Below are positions 1 through 13,238 of a stretch of 64,000 bases of DNA, piece after piece; positions within the stretch are counted from its first letter, which is position 1; each line of letters opens with the position of its first letter. A program made the translations under genes and the position numbers. Below the pieces are notes generated by a model. That model was given only the letters and a program-made list of their open reading frames with translations. It had not been told where the DNA came from and searched no databases. This stretch comes from Amborella trichopoda. Taxonomy: Eukaryota; Streptophyta; Magnoliopsida; Amborellales; Amborellaceae. The stretch covers positions 5,373,532 through 5,437,531 of the forward strand of contig NW_006498507.1 of assembly GCF_000471905.2 (NCBI RefSeq). The letters are read 5' to 3'.

Positions 1-3000
1 AACACGAAATACTGTAAATTAAATGCTGAATAGCAGTTCATGCAGGGAAAGAACATATCAATATTCGCATATTCATTCAAAAACATGAAAATTCTTAATG
101 GAGTACCCTCATTTTTTATTGAATTCTTAAAAAACAATATTTATAATGAATTTTAATAATTTTTCGAATTTTTTTTAATCTTTATTCTGACCGATTCACC
201 CGATTCCCGATCCGGATCGCCGATTCACCGATCCGGATCGGTTTTTTGGAAGCCCGATCCGAGTCACCGATCCGTTTTTTAAACCATTGGCTCAAAGTGT
301 TTTTGGACCCTTCAAGCATAAAGGATAACAAACTCTTTTTTATAATCCCTTTCAAATGATGAAAAATTTTACATAACGATAAGGTTGATATCTTAGTTGT
401 AAAATTAAGGTGTAAACTTTATCAGCAAAGGTTATTTTGTCACTGAAAAACTATCTAATTGATCATCTTGATATTGAGATGTATGAATATTCATGTCCTA
501 AAAACAGTACAACTTATAACACATTATTTGGATTGTCCATTTTCAATATTTCCATGTATATATAGATATGCTTGACTCGAGCCATTTTTAGAGTAAAATA
601 TTTAGTGGTAAAAATAGATTATCAGGCTATTATATAAATTTTTGACACCAAAATTACATCTTATGGCAATATTTGGAAATACAAGTTACTGTAGTTTAAG
701 ATTGCAACTTTATGTAAACCTCACCCTTTAAAATAAATTATTAGAGTCCAAAATCTTAATTTTTGTTTGCCACTTTAATTACATCCAGGAGACTTTTCTT
801 CCCATCCATGCCAAAACACCATAGCCCACCACTTAGAATATGGAGCAACTCTCTCTTTCTCCCTCTTTCACATCAGAAATAAGGAGCATCTCTCTCTCTC
901 ATCCCCTCTCTGTCGCATCAGGAATAAGGAGATTTATTTTGAGGATAAAGTTTCTATAAGGTTCTATGAAAAACAAAATAAAATCTCACCTTAAATTCTT
1001 ATTGGGAAAACACTTTTGGCAACAGAAATTTTGATTGCGGTCTCTAAAATCAATTTTCAATATCAACAATAAAATTTGAAACTCAAAATATACTATATAT
1101 CTTGTGGATCTATGAATACATTTTTTTTGAGGGAAATAGACAATCTAGATAATTTGTTGCAAGATACACTAAGTTTAGAGTTTTAAGTTTTTTTTTTAAC
1201 AAACGTAACATTTAAATCAAGATGATTGATTTAAAGGTTTTTCAATGCTTGAATTACAATTTTCAATGAGTTATGAAGTGAGGCTTTACTTATTTTAATA
1301 GGGCCGCAATTCTGTTAAACTATTTTCCTTATTTTGATGATAGGTAGGAAAACATTAACAGTGGGTAAAAGTTTTCCAACCGACAAAAGTAGAGACAAAC
1401 CGTTAGCCAAGATTCCCTGTTTGCCGAGACATAAATTGAATCATCACATGAAGACAACTAAATGTAACTATCACGTTAAGTACCCGTTACTAATGACGAT
1501 TTAAAATATTATTATTATAATGGTTGGATCATAATTATTGACTAATTACGCTCTTGAAGTCAATGCGTGTATTATGCTGCTCTTTTATTTTCTCTTTCTT
1601 ATGACTTCGTTAATTAAGTCTAGTATTTTATTTTATTTTTTAATGTTGGCCATGTTACCATGAAGTTACCCACAATCTTTAGTATTAAACTATTAATCAA
1701 TGTTATTCGATTCGTTCTGATTTGGTAGGGGAAAAGTGAAGTGCTTCGATTATTCGGCCGATGCAATGGAAATCTTTTTTAAATATAAAAATTGTTTTAA
1801 ATTTGTTACGCATGAAACAAACGAGCCTCGGCAGTGATTTCATGCTTGTAGTACAGTATGATGTAATGTTAAGGCTATTTGTTTGGTCCAAATTTTGAAA
1901 TATATACTATTTTCATTCTAATGAACAATCATGAAAAAGAAAAATTTGAAAATGCAATATTGAAAGTATTTTTTTAACCCAATTAATATAGACCGTCTAG
2001 TTTTGTGAGATGCTTAGATTTAGGCCTTATTTTTTCAGTTTTTTTAGATGTCTTTATTATCATTAGATGAACAATGTTAAAAAAGAAAAAAAAAATGATT
2101 TTGAGTTTGTAAAGGCTAAGATCTTGAAATTCACCAAATGAATGGTCTAAATTCGTTGTTGGAGGGGACTCATTTTGACCATATTTAAGGTTCAAATTGA
2201 ACTTTTTTTTTTTGGGATATTGATTGTTGAGATAAAGGGAATGTGTGTGCATAATTTTGGGTCATATAAATACCACAAACACGGTTTTCTAAAAATGTAG
2301 TTGCATTATGCTATGATACAACCGTTACATGAAATTACGGCCCAACGAGCCTTTATAGTTATATTAGCATTTAAGGTATATTTTCAATTTTCAAATATTA
2401 AAGAGTAGTTTTATAGAGTTTTAAATATTTTAGAGGTGCTCTACCAATTTTAAATGTGGGGTGTATTTAAAGTTCGTGCGCGTAGCGAGTAAATATATGC
2501 ACTGAAATATACTTGGGAGAATTTTTTTCTCTATAGATACAAATTCCAAAGACAATTGAGGAGGACGAAGCGAAGCAAGTTTTGATAACAATATATTTGA
2601 CGACTCATAGATACTACATCTGGAAAAAAAATGAAGATGAAATAGTATATGGCAATCTAAGGAAAATATTATGAGATAACCAAAAAGGTTTTGTATGTAA
2701 TGGCACTATCATGGTAACAATATGGACATAGAATTGTCACCGTCCCATTAATGGGATGGCATTGATGCTGCGAGATTATCACCTTCAATTATATGACATG
2801 ATTGGTGGGACCCACTTAATATCAACCAAAGTGATGTTAACCTGAGATTGTATAGTAGGAGATTATTTACTTTTGATATGAGAAACTTCGCAATCATTTC
2901 TAGTCATTAAATGAGGATAAAAAAAAAAATTGTCTACATAAAATTTGTGTGAGAAAAATTTCTTGAATTTAGAGCCCAATCAATGGTGTACCCCCCAACC

Positions 3001-5100
3001 GCCTCATTTTTAAGATGGTTGGGGTGATTTTGACCTAACCTTTCTGTACCAAAACTGGGCAACCCTACTTTTTAGGCTCCTATCACATGGGTTGGTATTG
3101 CATTGTGGAAAAATAATAAAATTTTTGCATAAGGGACTTTCAAAAGATTTTGCATAAATTTTGTTATGACTTATTAAACTATGTAGTTTCTCTCTTTCCT
3201 TTTTTTTTCTTTTTTTTTTTTCTCTTCTTCTTTATTTATTTATTTAATGCTAGCCTTAATGCCCTAACCACCTAACCAAACCCTAACTTCTTAACCACCG
3301 AGCTTGGTGCCTAGCTCCCAAGGTCGGCATGGGCTATAGAACATCAAGCTTGACTTTTATTATGAAAATCATTTCAAACTTGCAGATTATCTATGAATGG
3401 AAAATATTATTATTTTTTCAGAAGAATAGTCAGCCCCACATTTTAATTTGCTGTCACATGCGTTGCTTCTGCACGATCATAGTAATTCATTAAATTTTTT
3501 CATAAATTCCATCATAAGTTATTAGACTTTATACAGGGCTTGGTGGTTGTTTGAGCTTTGAAGAGAGTTTATGAAATTTGAAGAAAGTTGGTCACGTACG
3601 GATCTTTTGCAGTTGGGAGGTTTCCTGGTTGGAGCATCACAATGTGTAACACATGAGCCGAGCATGGGCAAGTTGAAGGCTTGTATTCAATTTTGGTGGG
3701 AGCCATGAAAACCAAAAAATAATCTTATAAAGAAATTGTGTAATAAATAAATAAAGAATCAATAATAAATTGGTTTTTAATCTAATTTTGCCTTAATAAC
3801 TGTTTATTTATTTATTTTTAAATAGAAATGTCATTATACTGATCATAGTTATCAAGATCTAATAGACCGCCCCGTCTAATTGGTTGGTTGATTTGGTGAA
3901 GTAAAAACTGATTTATATTGAGAATCTGTCAAAACTAATGTTGATTAATTTTAACTAATTGGACCAGCTAGTTTTAATTAGTTAAACCAGTTAAATAAAG
4001 TTGGGAAAAAAATTTTGTGATATGTTTCAGTTTTTTTAAACTACTATTCCTATTTTATCTTTGTTTTTAAAAAAGACCCGGTTTCTATGCGGTTAAGCCA
4101 GTATATGTAAAAATATGGCCCTCTTGATCAATCTATTTTTTAGATGGATTTTAAGACTTAATCTTTAAGGACATGGAATCTCTTACGTAGAGATCATGGA
4201 TATGAATAAATAAATAAAATTTAAATAGTAGAAGTAATAATTATAGTAAGAAAACATTTGGACTGTTAGTTTCCATTGTTTTTAGATGGAACACCTATTT
4301 GCAGTCATTTTTAAGATGGATACTTTATACTTTTTAGACCACATATATACAACTGCGGTCCAATCCGCATAAAATAATTTTCTTTTTAAAAAATCCAATC
4401 CAACTAATGGCACACCAAAGCCCACACCAATTACATGGCAATTCCAATGATATTAATTGAGACCTTACAATTTGCTAGTGGCCAACAAAGCCGAAAGTAT
4501 TGCATACTGAAAATCCAATCAAGTGGTAATGGAGACTAGTACACTAGGTCTAAGATGGTGATAGCTAGGAGACCGTCAAACCCCAATGAGTACACTCTGT
4601 TATCCAATGTTTCGAAACCTAGATTGGTGGGGGCAGAACATTCACGTACAAATTCATTTTGGATAATTGAATCGATGATTCAGATCGCGTGTGATCAGAC
4701 CAAATCGATGATTTAAAAATAATAAAATAACATAAACCAATAAAATTAATTTATGGGGTAGGGATTTAGAAGGACTTTAAAAAAAAGTAAATAAGATTAA
4801 AAATATATATATATAAAGCGGGAATTGGGATCCAGTCCCGATTGATTTCTCTGTGTCAACAATCTAGAATGGAAATTACCAAGTTTGGAAACACTGTTCT
4901 TACAACCGTCCATCCTATTTACCAGGCGGTGATGTCTCCATTGGATATCATCATTATCATTTTAGGTTTTTTTTTGTTTCCAATGAATTGAGGTCAGTTG
5001 CATAAATCCTGATTATTCATTCTGCTCTATTAAAAGTCATATCCTCAATGAAACGATTACTCTATTGGACATAATTCCGTAAACTCCATTAGCATGAAAC
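1..5100. other. gene-free AT-rich stretch
   Basis: Contains repeated GATCCG words (190-275), MITE-like sequence (360-742), weak family D relatives (1,040-1,300) and simple A/T runs. The open frames here (1703-1891, 1983-2252, both minus strand) are short and low in complexity. No gene can be supported. Confidence 0.6.
360..742. mobile_element. MITE family C-like, diverged copy
   Basis: Contains the family core (AATTGATCATCTTGATATTG, TGTATGAATATTCATG, ACACATTATTTGGATTGTCC), with TTTACATAA at the left and its inverse TTATGTAAAC at the right. Another diverged copy lies at about 12,110-12,490 (ACACATTATCTGGACCATCC). Confidence 0.5.
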
Positions 5101-5155
5101 ACTCAATATAAATAGTTGCACTTTGGTAACCGGAAGAACTGGTTTCCCGGTGCCC

Positions 5156-5170
5156 ATTGACCGGGTCAAT
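5156..5170. promoter_or_regulatory. W-box inverted repeat
   Basis: ATTGACC-G-GGTCAAT is a perfect 7-bp inverted repeat with a one-base centre. It contains two facing TTGAC cores, the WRKY binding site. No gene starts nearby, so a function is only inferred. Confidence 0.4.
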
Positions 5171-5231
5171 GACCGCAGCTCTTCTTCCTCGTCCCTTCCA
5201 AAGCGTCTTATCCAGTGAGCCAGCTAAGCAC

Positions 5232-5524
5232 CACGTGGGTCAGGCAAGCGTGAGGGAATGACCAGTTCTATCTACTCCACGTCAGAAATGGGACGCGTTG
5301 GTGGGGGCCAGAAAGCCGCAATTTCTTGTCCTCTTTCTGGTGTGGCCTCATCATCTGACGTGGCGATGTTACGTGGAATTTGGAAGGTTGTGGTAAGTCT
5401 TTTTGGAACTTTTTCGGGTGCCCAGCAGTCGAGCTCAGCTTTTCCACGTCATAAACAGTTGGAATTTGAAAGAGGGAAAAGGTGTACACGTCAGACTTGG
5501 AAACGTGAATAGTACTTGACACGT
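5232..5524. promoter_or_regulatory. cluster of ACGT (bZIP/ABRE/G-box) cores
   Basis: Eight ACGT cores occur within 292 bases, at 5233, 5279, 5358, 5371, 5446, 5488, 5503 and 5521. They include a G-box CACGTG at 5232 and GACACGTGG at 5517. Such density is typical of ABA- or light-responsive promoters. The only open frames over it (both strands, under 100 codons) look spurious. It may be a regulatory relic or part of a transposon end. Confidence 0.4.
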
Positions 5525-6464
5525 GGTAGAAAGATCTCCCCCACAAATAAACTGTACAGAATATTTAACAAATAAATAAATAAATAATTTAGGGGTAGAA
5601 TAGTCATTTATAGGATATAAGGGGACACTATGACTATGTACCATACCTAGTATGTGTATGGCATACGATACACATCACAGATATCCACCATCACTTTTTT
5701 AGATTGGAGGTGGAGATTAAATGTGGCTATGGTGCAGTCACGGGAGTTATTGTTCATTTTCATTACTTTCTGATCTCAATCTCAAACTCATTGCCGCCAC
5801 GGCCATGGCCACGGCCGGCACATGTAGCAGTTGTGCATGCACGTCTTGAGCATGCACACAAATTGAAAGCTCCTAGAAAGTCCCGGGCGACCTTGTCTTC
5901 CAAGCCTCTCTTTCGTTGCTTTGTCTTGAGAATGAGGATGATTTTTAAGGATTGTTTACTATAAGACTATTTATCTTTGTTATAAAGAGGTTATAATTAC
6001 TTTTAGCCATTAGATGTCAAATTGAATAGTTTGAAGGGCGTTACGAAATTCAAAATTTTTGTTTTCTGAACTTTAAGTCTAATCAATTATACTCGTACAA
6101 TCACCTGATTTGAAATTCAATGGACAACAATATTTATAACCTCATTGTCCTAAAAGTGAATGGTCACTTTTTATACTTTTCCTGGTCTTCTTCGTATCCA
6201 TCATGATTAGTGGCAAATGTTGTCTTTAGAAAATATCTCAATTTAAAATGTCGTTTGGAACAAAATAACATTATTTCTTTTATGCATTCACAATTATTTT
6301 TGGCCCCTCGCATTCGACGGTCTAAGCTTGACCTCTCTAGATTTGGCGGTCCCAGATTGAGGAGCCAATTGAATATAACAACTCACTTGAGTTTAGGGAT
6401 TTTATTTTCTACCCCTATTTCACCCACTATACTCCACTATGTGCATTGTATTAGTTTGTAAGGT

Positions 6465-6530
6465 CACTTCATGATCATCATCATCACAGCTTTTTCCCAA
6501 CTATTTCGGGTCGGCTACGATCGACCCAAA
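6465..6530 (-). pseudogene. short LINE 3'-end remnant
   Basis: The minus strand reads VADPK-stop-LGKS followed by a run of Asp codons (GAT/GAC repeat). This is the hallmark end of the same LINE family seen in Nudix intron 3, where VDPK-stop-LG is also followed by a GAT repeat. Only about 65 bp can be recognised. Confidence 0.5.
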
Positions 6531-8999
6531 TGAGTTGCATAAATTCTTTAAAGTATAAACACCACACTATATTTTGAGAATTTTGAAGGTGAACAATTGT
6601 TGTGTTGTTGCAAATTATGTGACCACGCTTCCTTCTTGGAAGAAGGGTTGTAATAATTTAGGAATGGAATCATGTCATAGTTGGTCAAAGTGGTAGGATG
6701 CTGCAATGTCACGTCATAAGTTTCATTCTTATTTTTAACGAATGTGCCTTTTCTACATATCTTCAAAAAAAAAAAAAAAAAGATTGCATAAAGTTAAAGG
6801 GAACGTCGAAATAGCAATAAAGACAATGTTATTTTTTTATCATCTTGCAATAGAATCCATTTTTAAAGCATAGTGTTGACCATTGATACTGCACAAAATC
6901 AAGTATAACACATTTTGTCTTTTGGATGGAAGGATGAGCTCATTCATGAAAGAGTGCAAAGGAATTGAGCACGTCTCATGTCATTACCTAAAATTAGTGG
7001 GTTTGTCCTATTGAGACCTTGATAACAATCGTCACTTGGGAGGATTTTTTATTTTTTATATTTGTCTTGTCCGAGTAAATTAAATCACCATTATTTGTAG
7101 GATAAAAGTTTGGTGCTTAGAGATGAATTTTGGATCTAAGATTTAATGGGTAGATAATCTCAAGTCTCTTGGGATTGTCAAAATTATAATAATAATAAAA
7201 TAAAGCGGAAATTCAGAAATTCACTTTAAATTTATACTATTTTAATGATCTAGAAATGAAGTTTAAAATTACCCATATATGAGATTTTTTTTTTTTGTTT
7301 TTTCTCTCTTGTTGAGATCTATGATTATCGTAATCAATATTATTGACATGTTGCAATGTAGATGAAAACTCCATCTCTAAGATTGATTATGGGAGGACAC
7401 TGCACGTGAATACAGCGAGCTGGCTATTCTCTCAAAGTCTAATCCTAGCGTTGTTGTTGTTATAAAAAAAGATTAAATCAACAATTTACCGATAGAGTGG
7501 TTACTTTTAACGGTGTAGGAAAGAACGACTTGGTCTCGGACCTGGCCCTGTGCTGGGCCAAGCTCAAAAAACTCAGCCTGAGTTGGGCAGTTCCTGGCCA
7601 TGCCAAAAAAATAAGTTAAAAAATACAAAAATCTCAAAAATGTATTTAGAGTAAAATTAAACAAAGCACATCTAAATGAGGTTAAAAAAGTAGTGAAAAA
7701 ATAGATTTTGAAAAAAATCAATTCATAACCATGGTATTTTAGAAATAATTCAAAAAGAAGGAAAAATGTAAAAATAAGTATTCATAACCAAAACGCTCCA
7801 TAATCTTTGCCCAAATAATAGAAAACACATACACACACAAAAATACTACAAATAAATTTCTTTTTTTTTTTTACTTTTTATACGCTTTTTAAAACATTTT
7901 TAAGATCTTAAGCTTGACCACCAAACTAGAGATACTCGGGCGAGTCAGGGTTTGCTCACCTGAGTAGTCGAACACTGATTTTTAAATTTTTTTTATATCA
8001 CCTAAAAACTTCATAAAGATGCTCAAACAGTCCTTGATATGGGTTTGTAGCCGTGGGGGCATTTTGAAACTTTGGCCCACTTAAGTAGCTTAAGTCAAAT
8101 GATTACAGGCCCCTATTCATTCTAGGTTCCAAACCTGAACATATTTTTTCATTAAAAATATGTGGAATCGAAAATAAGTGGTAGCATTTTGGTAATTTAA
8201 GCTAACTAAAAATAAAAGACTCTACTTGTTCCCCGTTCCAAACTACAAAATTAAGTTCTTTTAATAAAAACATTTTCAAATTTTGGGTGCAGTTGGCCGA
8301 GATTAACTTGGGTGGCTATATCTAATAAAAGACCCTCACTGTTTATTACTCAAAATGCATGCAGTTTTTTCTCAAAAAAATAAGTGAAGTGGTATCTTTA
8401 CCTTATTTCCCTCATTCAAATGATATTTAAAAAAAAGTACATTTTTACTTGACAAAATCTTCTGTGTATCATTTCCAATGGTTTCTAAGTATGGTCGTAG
8501 ATAATATTTTGACAAAAAAAATATCAATTTCAAATGAAATAATTCAACTGCATTCATGACTTCTCGATAATATTTTCTGAAAATCTTTATGAAATCCAAG
8601 AAAGAAAAGCATTGAAAATTGAAACTACATTGGGATATATGCATACAAAACCCTAAACTTTATAGCTAGTTGAATGAGCAAGGCAAGGGCAAGTAGGACC
8701 ACACATGGGTGCGCTCTTGTGACCATATTCTGCCTTCTACTTATGGCACTAGTGTGTGGGGTTGGGTCTATTGTGTGCACGGTCCCCTGTGCAGTGTGTG
8801 TACTCTCTTGAGTGACTTTAAAGTATTGGTTTCAGTCTCTCATTTCTGCCCTACCTCCTATATTTATAGCTTTTCTTTTAGGGATTGGCTTCTAACATTG
8901 CTTTCCCTCCCTTGTTTCTTTGTTACATCCTTATTTTATTGCCTTTGGGATTTTTTTTTTCTTTTTTTTTTTTAATCAACGAATACATGAGTCGCCACA

Positions 9000-9570
9000 T
9001 ACTGAGGGATTTAGGATCTAAAACACACCTTAAGGCACAATAGATGCATTTCTGCCTTAGAGTTGAATTTTCTTTTTCCAAATTCATGATTGTGATGTTC
9101 AAGACTATAGGCTTAAAATTTTAGATTAGATGGATATTCGAAGGTGGATTTTGGTTTTCCTTGAGGTACAAATTCTAAACATTGCGTTCCATTTCTTCTT
9201 CCTTTGTCTTACCCTTTTTCTTTTTGAAAAACATTTTGTGTATCCATAGTCATATGGCTCTCCGTTGGTTTTGGCTTTGGAGGGATTTATGATCTGAAAC
9301 ACATCCTAAATCATTGCAAATACATTTCTTACTTTAGATGCATCTTTTTTTCTAGATTCATGGCTGTAGTGTTTTAGATAATAGACTTATGAAATTTTGG
9401 ATCCGATTCACTTTCGACGGATCTGGCATTTGATCGCATTCTAAAGCAGTACAAAGCACTTCCATCTTAGATTTAGCTTTTTTTCCACATTCATGATCAT
9501 GGTGTTTGAGATTATCCCATTGACTTTGGAAGACACATTTTTGGATCCAATTGATTTTTGGAAGATAGAT
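9000..9570. repeat. degenerate dispersed tandem blocks
   Basis: Three diverged copies of a block with GGAT(C)T-AAACACA-C-TAA, CATTTCT-CTTAGA and ATTCATGA-GT, starting near 9006, 9283 and 9428. No coding sense. The origin is unknown. Confidence 0.45.
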
Positions 9571-10243
9571 GCACTAGAATAGCTTTGCCCTTTGATACTA
9601 AAACCCTACCCCTTTCATTTGTGTGTGTGTGTTTCTTTTAGGGTAGTTTAGTGTAACCCTTTCTTTGCATTTTGTAGTTGATTTTGTACTTTGTAAGAAA
9701 CCTTTTGTCAACGAGTTATTTCAAATTTAGAAGAAAGTTCACAAGTTTAAAAGAAAAATCGAAATGAACCTATTCATAAGAGCTAATGCATAGCACTTCT
9801 CCCCCCCCCCCCAAACAAAAAAAACAAAAAAAAAAAAAAAGATAAAAATAAGCTCAAAATGATACTGCAACCCAATGTTGCAATTTGTTGAGTTGAATCC
9901 TAATTCTGTTATTCTTTTTTATGCAAGTTGAATCCTAATTTTATTATGTCAACTTTAGACTACTATTGAAATTTAATTGCATTTGTTCATTCCAAGTTTA
10001 ACGTACGATTGTTAACATGGCAACACTGTTCGAATTTCAAAAAACCGGTATAACACCTGTTTGTCTAGGGCCCGAACTGTTGTTTTGGAGTTTGAAACAG
10101 GAAAGCAAACTAATACGGGTTATTTTTTGAAAAAAGAACTAACACTTGTAATTGAAAACGCAACGGTTTAACAAGTTATAATTAGAAAAGATGGATATAG
10201 CAGCCTCTATAACAGATATAATCTTGTAATAGTTGTTATATGA

Positions 10244-10329
10244 ACATAAACTTCAAAAAATAACGGCGTTATAATGGATATGAAAGACATAAACTTCAAA
10301 AAATAACGGCGTTATAATGGATATGAAAG
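10244..10329. repeat. 43-bp tandem duplication
   Basis: Two identical units starting ACATAAACTTC and containing AACGGCGTTATAATGG, at 10244-10286 and 10287-10329. Confidence 0.95.
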
Positions 10330-10489
10330 GCGGATTTTTAAGGGCAACAAACCCGGTATATAGGGCCTACTTGTTTCATAAATTAAGAAAGTGAGATATC
10401 GGTCGTTATGTTGACATATAACGACGGTTGTAGAACTCAAAATCGTCAATTATTTGAACATATCAGGCAACCTCCTTCTTTTCTGTTCT

Positions 10490-10900
10490 TTTCTTTTTTA
10501 TTTTTTTATTTTTATTTTTATTTTTATTTTTTTTGAGGGGAGGGGTAAGTCAACGGGGAAGAAGGCCCCTACCCGTTTTCATTAATAAGAACGAAGTAAA
10601 TACAGATTATATCTTTACAACTCTATAATAAGATAATTGTGCCAATTTATGAATTAAAAATAAATAAATAAAATATGGCGGTCTAGAGCGCCAAACTGTA
10701 GCATCCTAGAAAGACGTTTCTCTCTTAGCAAGTTTATTTGTTAGCATGTTGGCTTCTCTATAGGAAATGGCCCACCTACAATCTGAGAGGAGATGTCGGC
10801 AATTAGCTGCTACTGTGTGAAGATCCCATGGGGCTCTACAATGCTCTCGAAAATCGGCAATCTCGACTTTAGGCTACAATATAACATACCCACCATATAT
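10490..10900 (-). pseudogene. LINE RNase H tail and 3' end
   Basis: On the minus strand a frame near 10,700-10,810 reads CRWAISYREANMLTNKLAKR. This is the C-terminal helix of the LINE RNase H domain (usual form xYREANxxADxLAK). A 3' region follows that ends in CCCGTTGACTTACCCC and then a T/A-rich run (10490-10535 on the plus strand), consistent with a poly(A) tail. A similar GGGGTAATTCAGTGGGG motif at about 11,260 is probably another tail of the same type. Confidence 0.6.
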
Positions 10901-12109
10901 CGGATCGGGCAAAACATGTGCCATTAGTAGCTGTCATAACTGATATTTGTATGCTTTTTTTCTTCTTCTAATATTTGCTTAAACTGAGCTTACATTTGAA
11001 GTTTGGATTAAAAATAGCAAAAGGAGATAAAACGCCTAACAGTCAAAAGATTACATGTCATTTTGGAAATTTTTCAAACATGAATTTACCAGATACATAA
11101 TATTCCACATTTTCTCAATGCTATTTTCGAGTTTCTAAATCATCCAAATGAAAAATGCAGGTGTCCAGCTCAATAATTTTTTTTCATAATTTTCCTCTCA
11201 AGCATATTTCTTTAAACAAGCATGTTTTTCTCTTGATTATCTTACTATAATTTTTTGGGGTAATTCAGTGGGGAAAACAGGCCCCTACATACTTTTTAAA
11301 TGGTTAGAGTTTTTAAATTGTCAATAAGATTGGAAAGCACAATTATCCTATCAAATTAACATGAAAAATAAAATAAAATCCATGTGGCTGTTAACTTTGC
11401 TATAAAAAAGCAACTTTGGCATAAAAAAGCAGCAAACATCCTAAATTGTCTCATCAGATTTCATATCTACCAGCTTAGAATGTTTTTTTTTTACTTTTTT
11501 AGTGGTAGTCTCCTTGTACACACTAGAATGAATTTGTAGAGAATGAGAAAGTATTTTGTAACGTTGTTGTGTAAAGGCACACCTCAAAGCGAATGGAAGG
11601 TGATGTTTTTTGGCTAAACTTGTAAATCAATTATCTTAATTTGGAAATTATGGATAGAGAAAAGAAGAAGAAGGATTTGAAGCCTTAAAATGATTTATCT
11701 TGTCATGTTTTCTAGACATCTCAAGTGTTAATAGACCTACTAAACCTGCACTATTTTTTGAGCTTGAAATTTTATAGTCCGGCAAACATAGATCTACATA
11801 CTGTCACTATGAATTTGGTACCAAAAATGCTAGAAGGGTTTTGACACGCGGATTTAACAAATTCAATAAAGTGGTATCGCTACAAAAACAGCACTCCCAT
11901 GTAGTCCTGATGACCATGAAAAAGCACAGTCATTAAGGTCATGAACATGGATTCAATCATATGGGACCTGCCAAACAAACAAGCCTTGTAGGGGCCACCC
12001 TATCTCCATCACCTTCCATTATTCCAATGAACGGTGATGAACCCTTAGGACTATAGTAACATGTACCAATTAAGAAATTTCAAATTCAAATCATTTAAGG
12101 TCTTTGAAA

Positions 12110-12490
12110 AAGGCAAAATTTACATAAGGTTGCAACCTTAAAATATAGAATGAAAGATACGCTTAAAAAATCCATCGGAAAATGTTGTTTTAATGTTGAA
12201 AGCCCTTTAATTTATCATATCAACATCTAGATGTATGAATATGGAAAAAAAATATTTTGAGTCTCATAAATAGTGCATCATGCAACACATTATCTGGACC
12301 ATCCATTTTCAAATTTTCATATTTTTGTAGATTTAGGTGATTTTAATTATTTTTGAAGTTTAAAATTTTGTACTTAGATAGGAAAATAGATTTTGAGATA
12401 ATCTTAAGAAATTTTTATACCAAAATTAGATTATGATAAAATTTGGAGATGCGCTTTAATTGAATTCTTTAAGGTTAAACTACATTCTTT
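12110..12490. mobile_element. MITE family C-like, second diverged copy
   Basis: Shares CATCTAGATGTATGAATATG and ACACATTATCTGGACCATCC with the copy at 360-742. Left TTTACATAAGGTTGCAACC; the right end near 12,480 is eroded. Ends are approximate. Confidence 0.45.
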
Positions 12491-12838
12491 AAAAAAAGAT
12501 TTCAAAAATTCTAATAATTAAAGTGTAATTATTAAACACTCATTAGTCATTACACAATTTTGTATTATGAGAAGCGAAGACCTGGCAAAGTCTTCGCATC
12601 ACGTTAAATTTTGTAGTAAAATAAATTGAAAATACCGAATCCGTCCACGTCTCACCTTTATTTTTCGCCGACAATGAAATGGTTGGCGGACCCGAGCACA
12701 TTCACATCTGCCGTTAATCCAGTCAGATGTAGGGCCCACAGCCGACAACAAAATATCGGTACGTTCCGCGATCCGTCTTTTCACCGCAACTTTAAACCGT
12801 TGGCAGCAAATGGTAGAACTTACGAAATGCCAAAGATT

Positions 12839-13238
12839 TTATACTCCCGCAGGAGTATAGTGTCTATTTACTCTCTTACGTAAAACCTAATACGGGAGGA
12901 ATTTTGGAACTTAATTTTTTTGGATGTAACCTCTTCAAACTAACTTAATAAAATTGGGATGTAACCTCTTCAGACTAACTTAATAAAAATAATTCTTTTT
13001 CTCAATTGAACTTTTTATGCATTTGAAAATGATAATGTAAAGATTGAACAAAGACCGTTCAACTTTGGAGAGACTAGATCTAAGTGTCAAAAACTTACAA
13101 TTTAAGTTTTCTACTTAACAAAATCATCTAGTTATTCTTAGGTGGTTCTTAAAATTTCAGGCTGGAAAATATCCTCCCAAGTTAGTCTATTGGTTGAGGG
13201 AGTATATACACAATATATGCTCCCAAGGGAGCATAGCA
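12839..13238. mobile_element. MITE family B, copy 1: a hairpin at each end
   Basis: The left end is a hairpin, TATACTCCCGCAGGAGTATA, and the right end another, ATGCTCCCAAGGGAGCAT. Inside the left end lies TTTACTCTCTTACG; inside the right end lies TTGAGGGAGTATAT. The 35-bp block GGATGTAACCTCTTC... is tandemly duplicated (12922-12990). No coding sequence. Confidence 0.75.

Larger units (their letters stand above)
5560..12100. other. gene-free stretch with transposon debris
   Basis: Holds the LINE tails at 6.5 and 10.5-10.9 kb, the degenerate blocks at 9.0-9.6 kb, a 43-bp duplication and homopolymer runs (9801-9840). Open frames are all under 100 codons and look random. Confidence 0.6.

Noticed and set aside
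5258..5546. 84- and 92-codon opposed frames over the ACGT cluster
   Set aside because: Neither has protein-like composition or a domain; both are explained by locally higher GC content.
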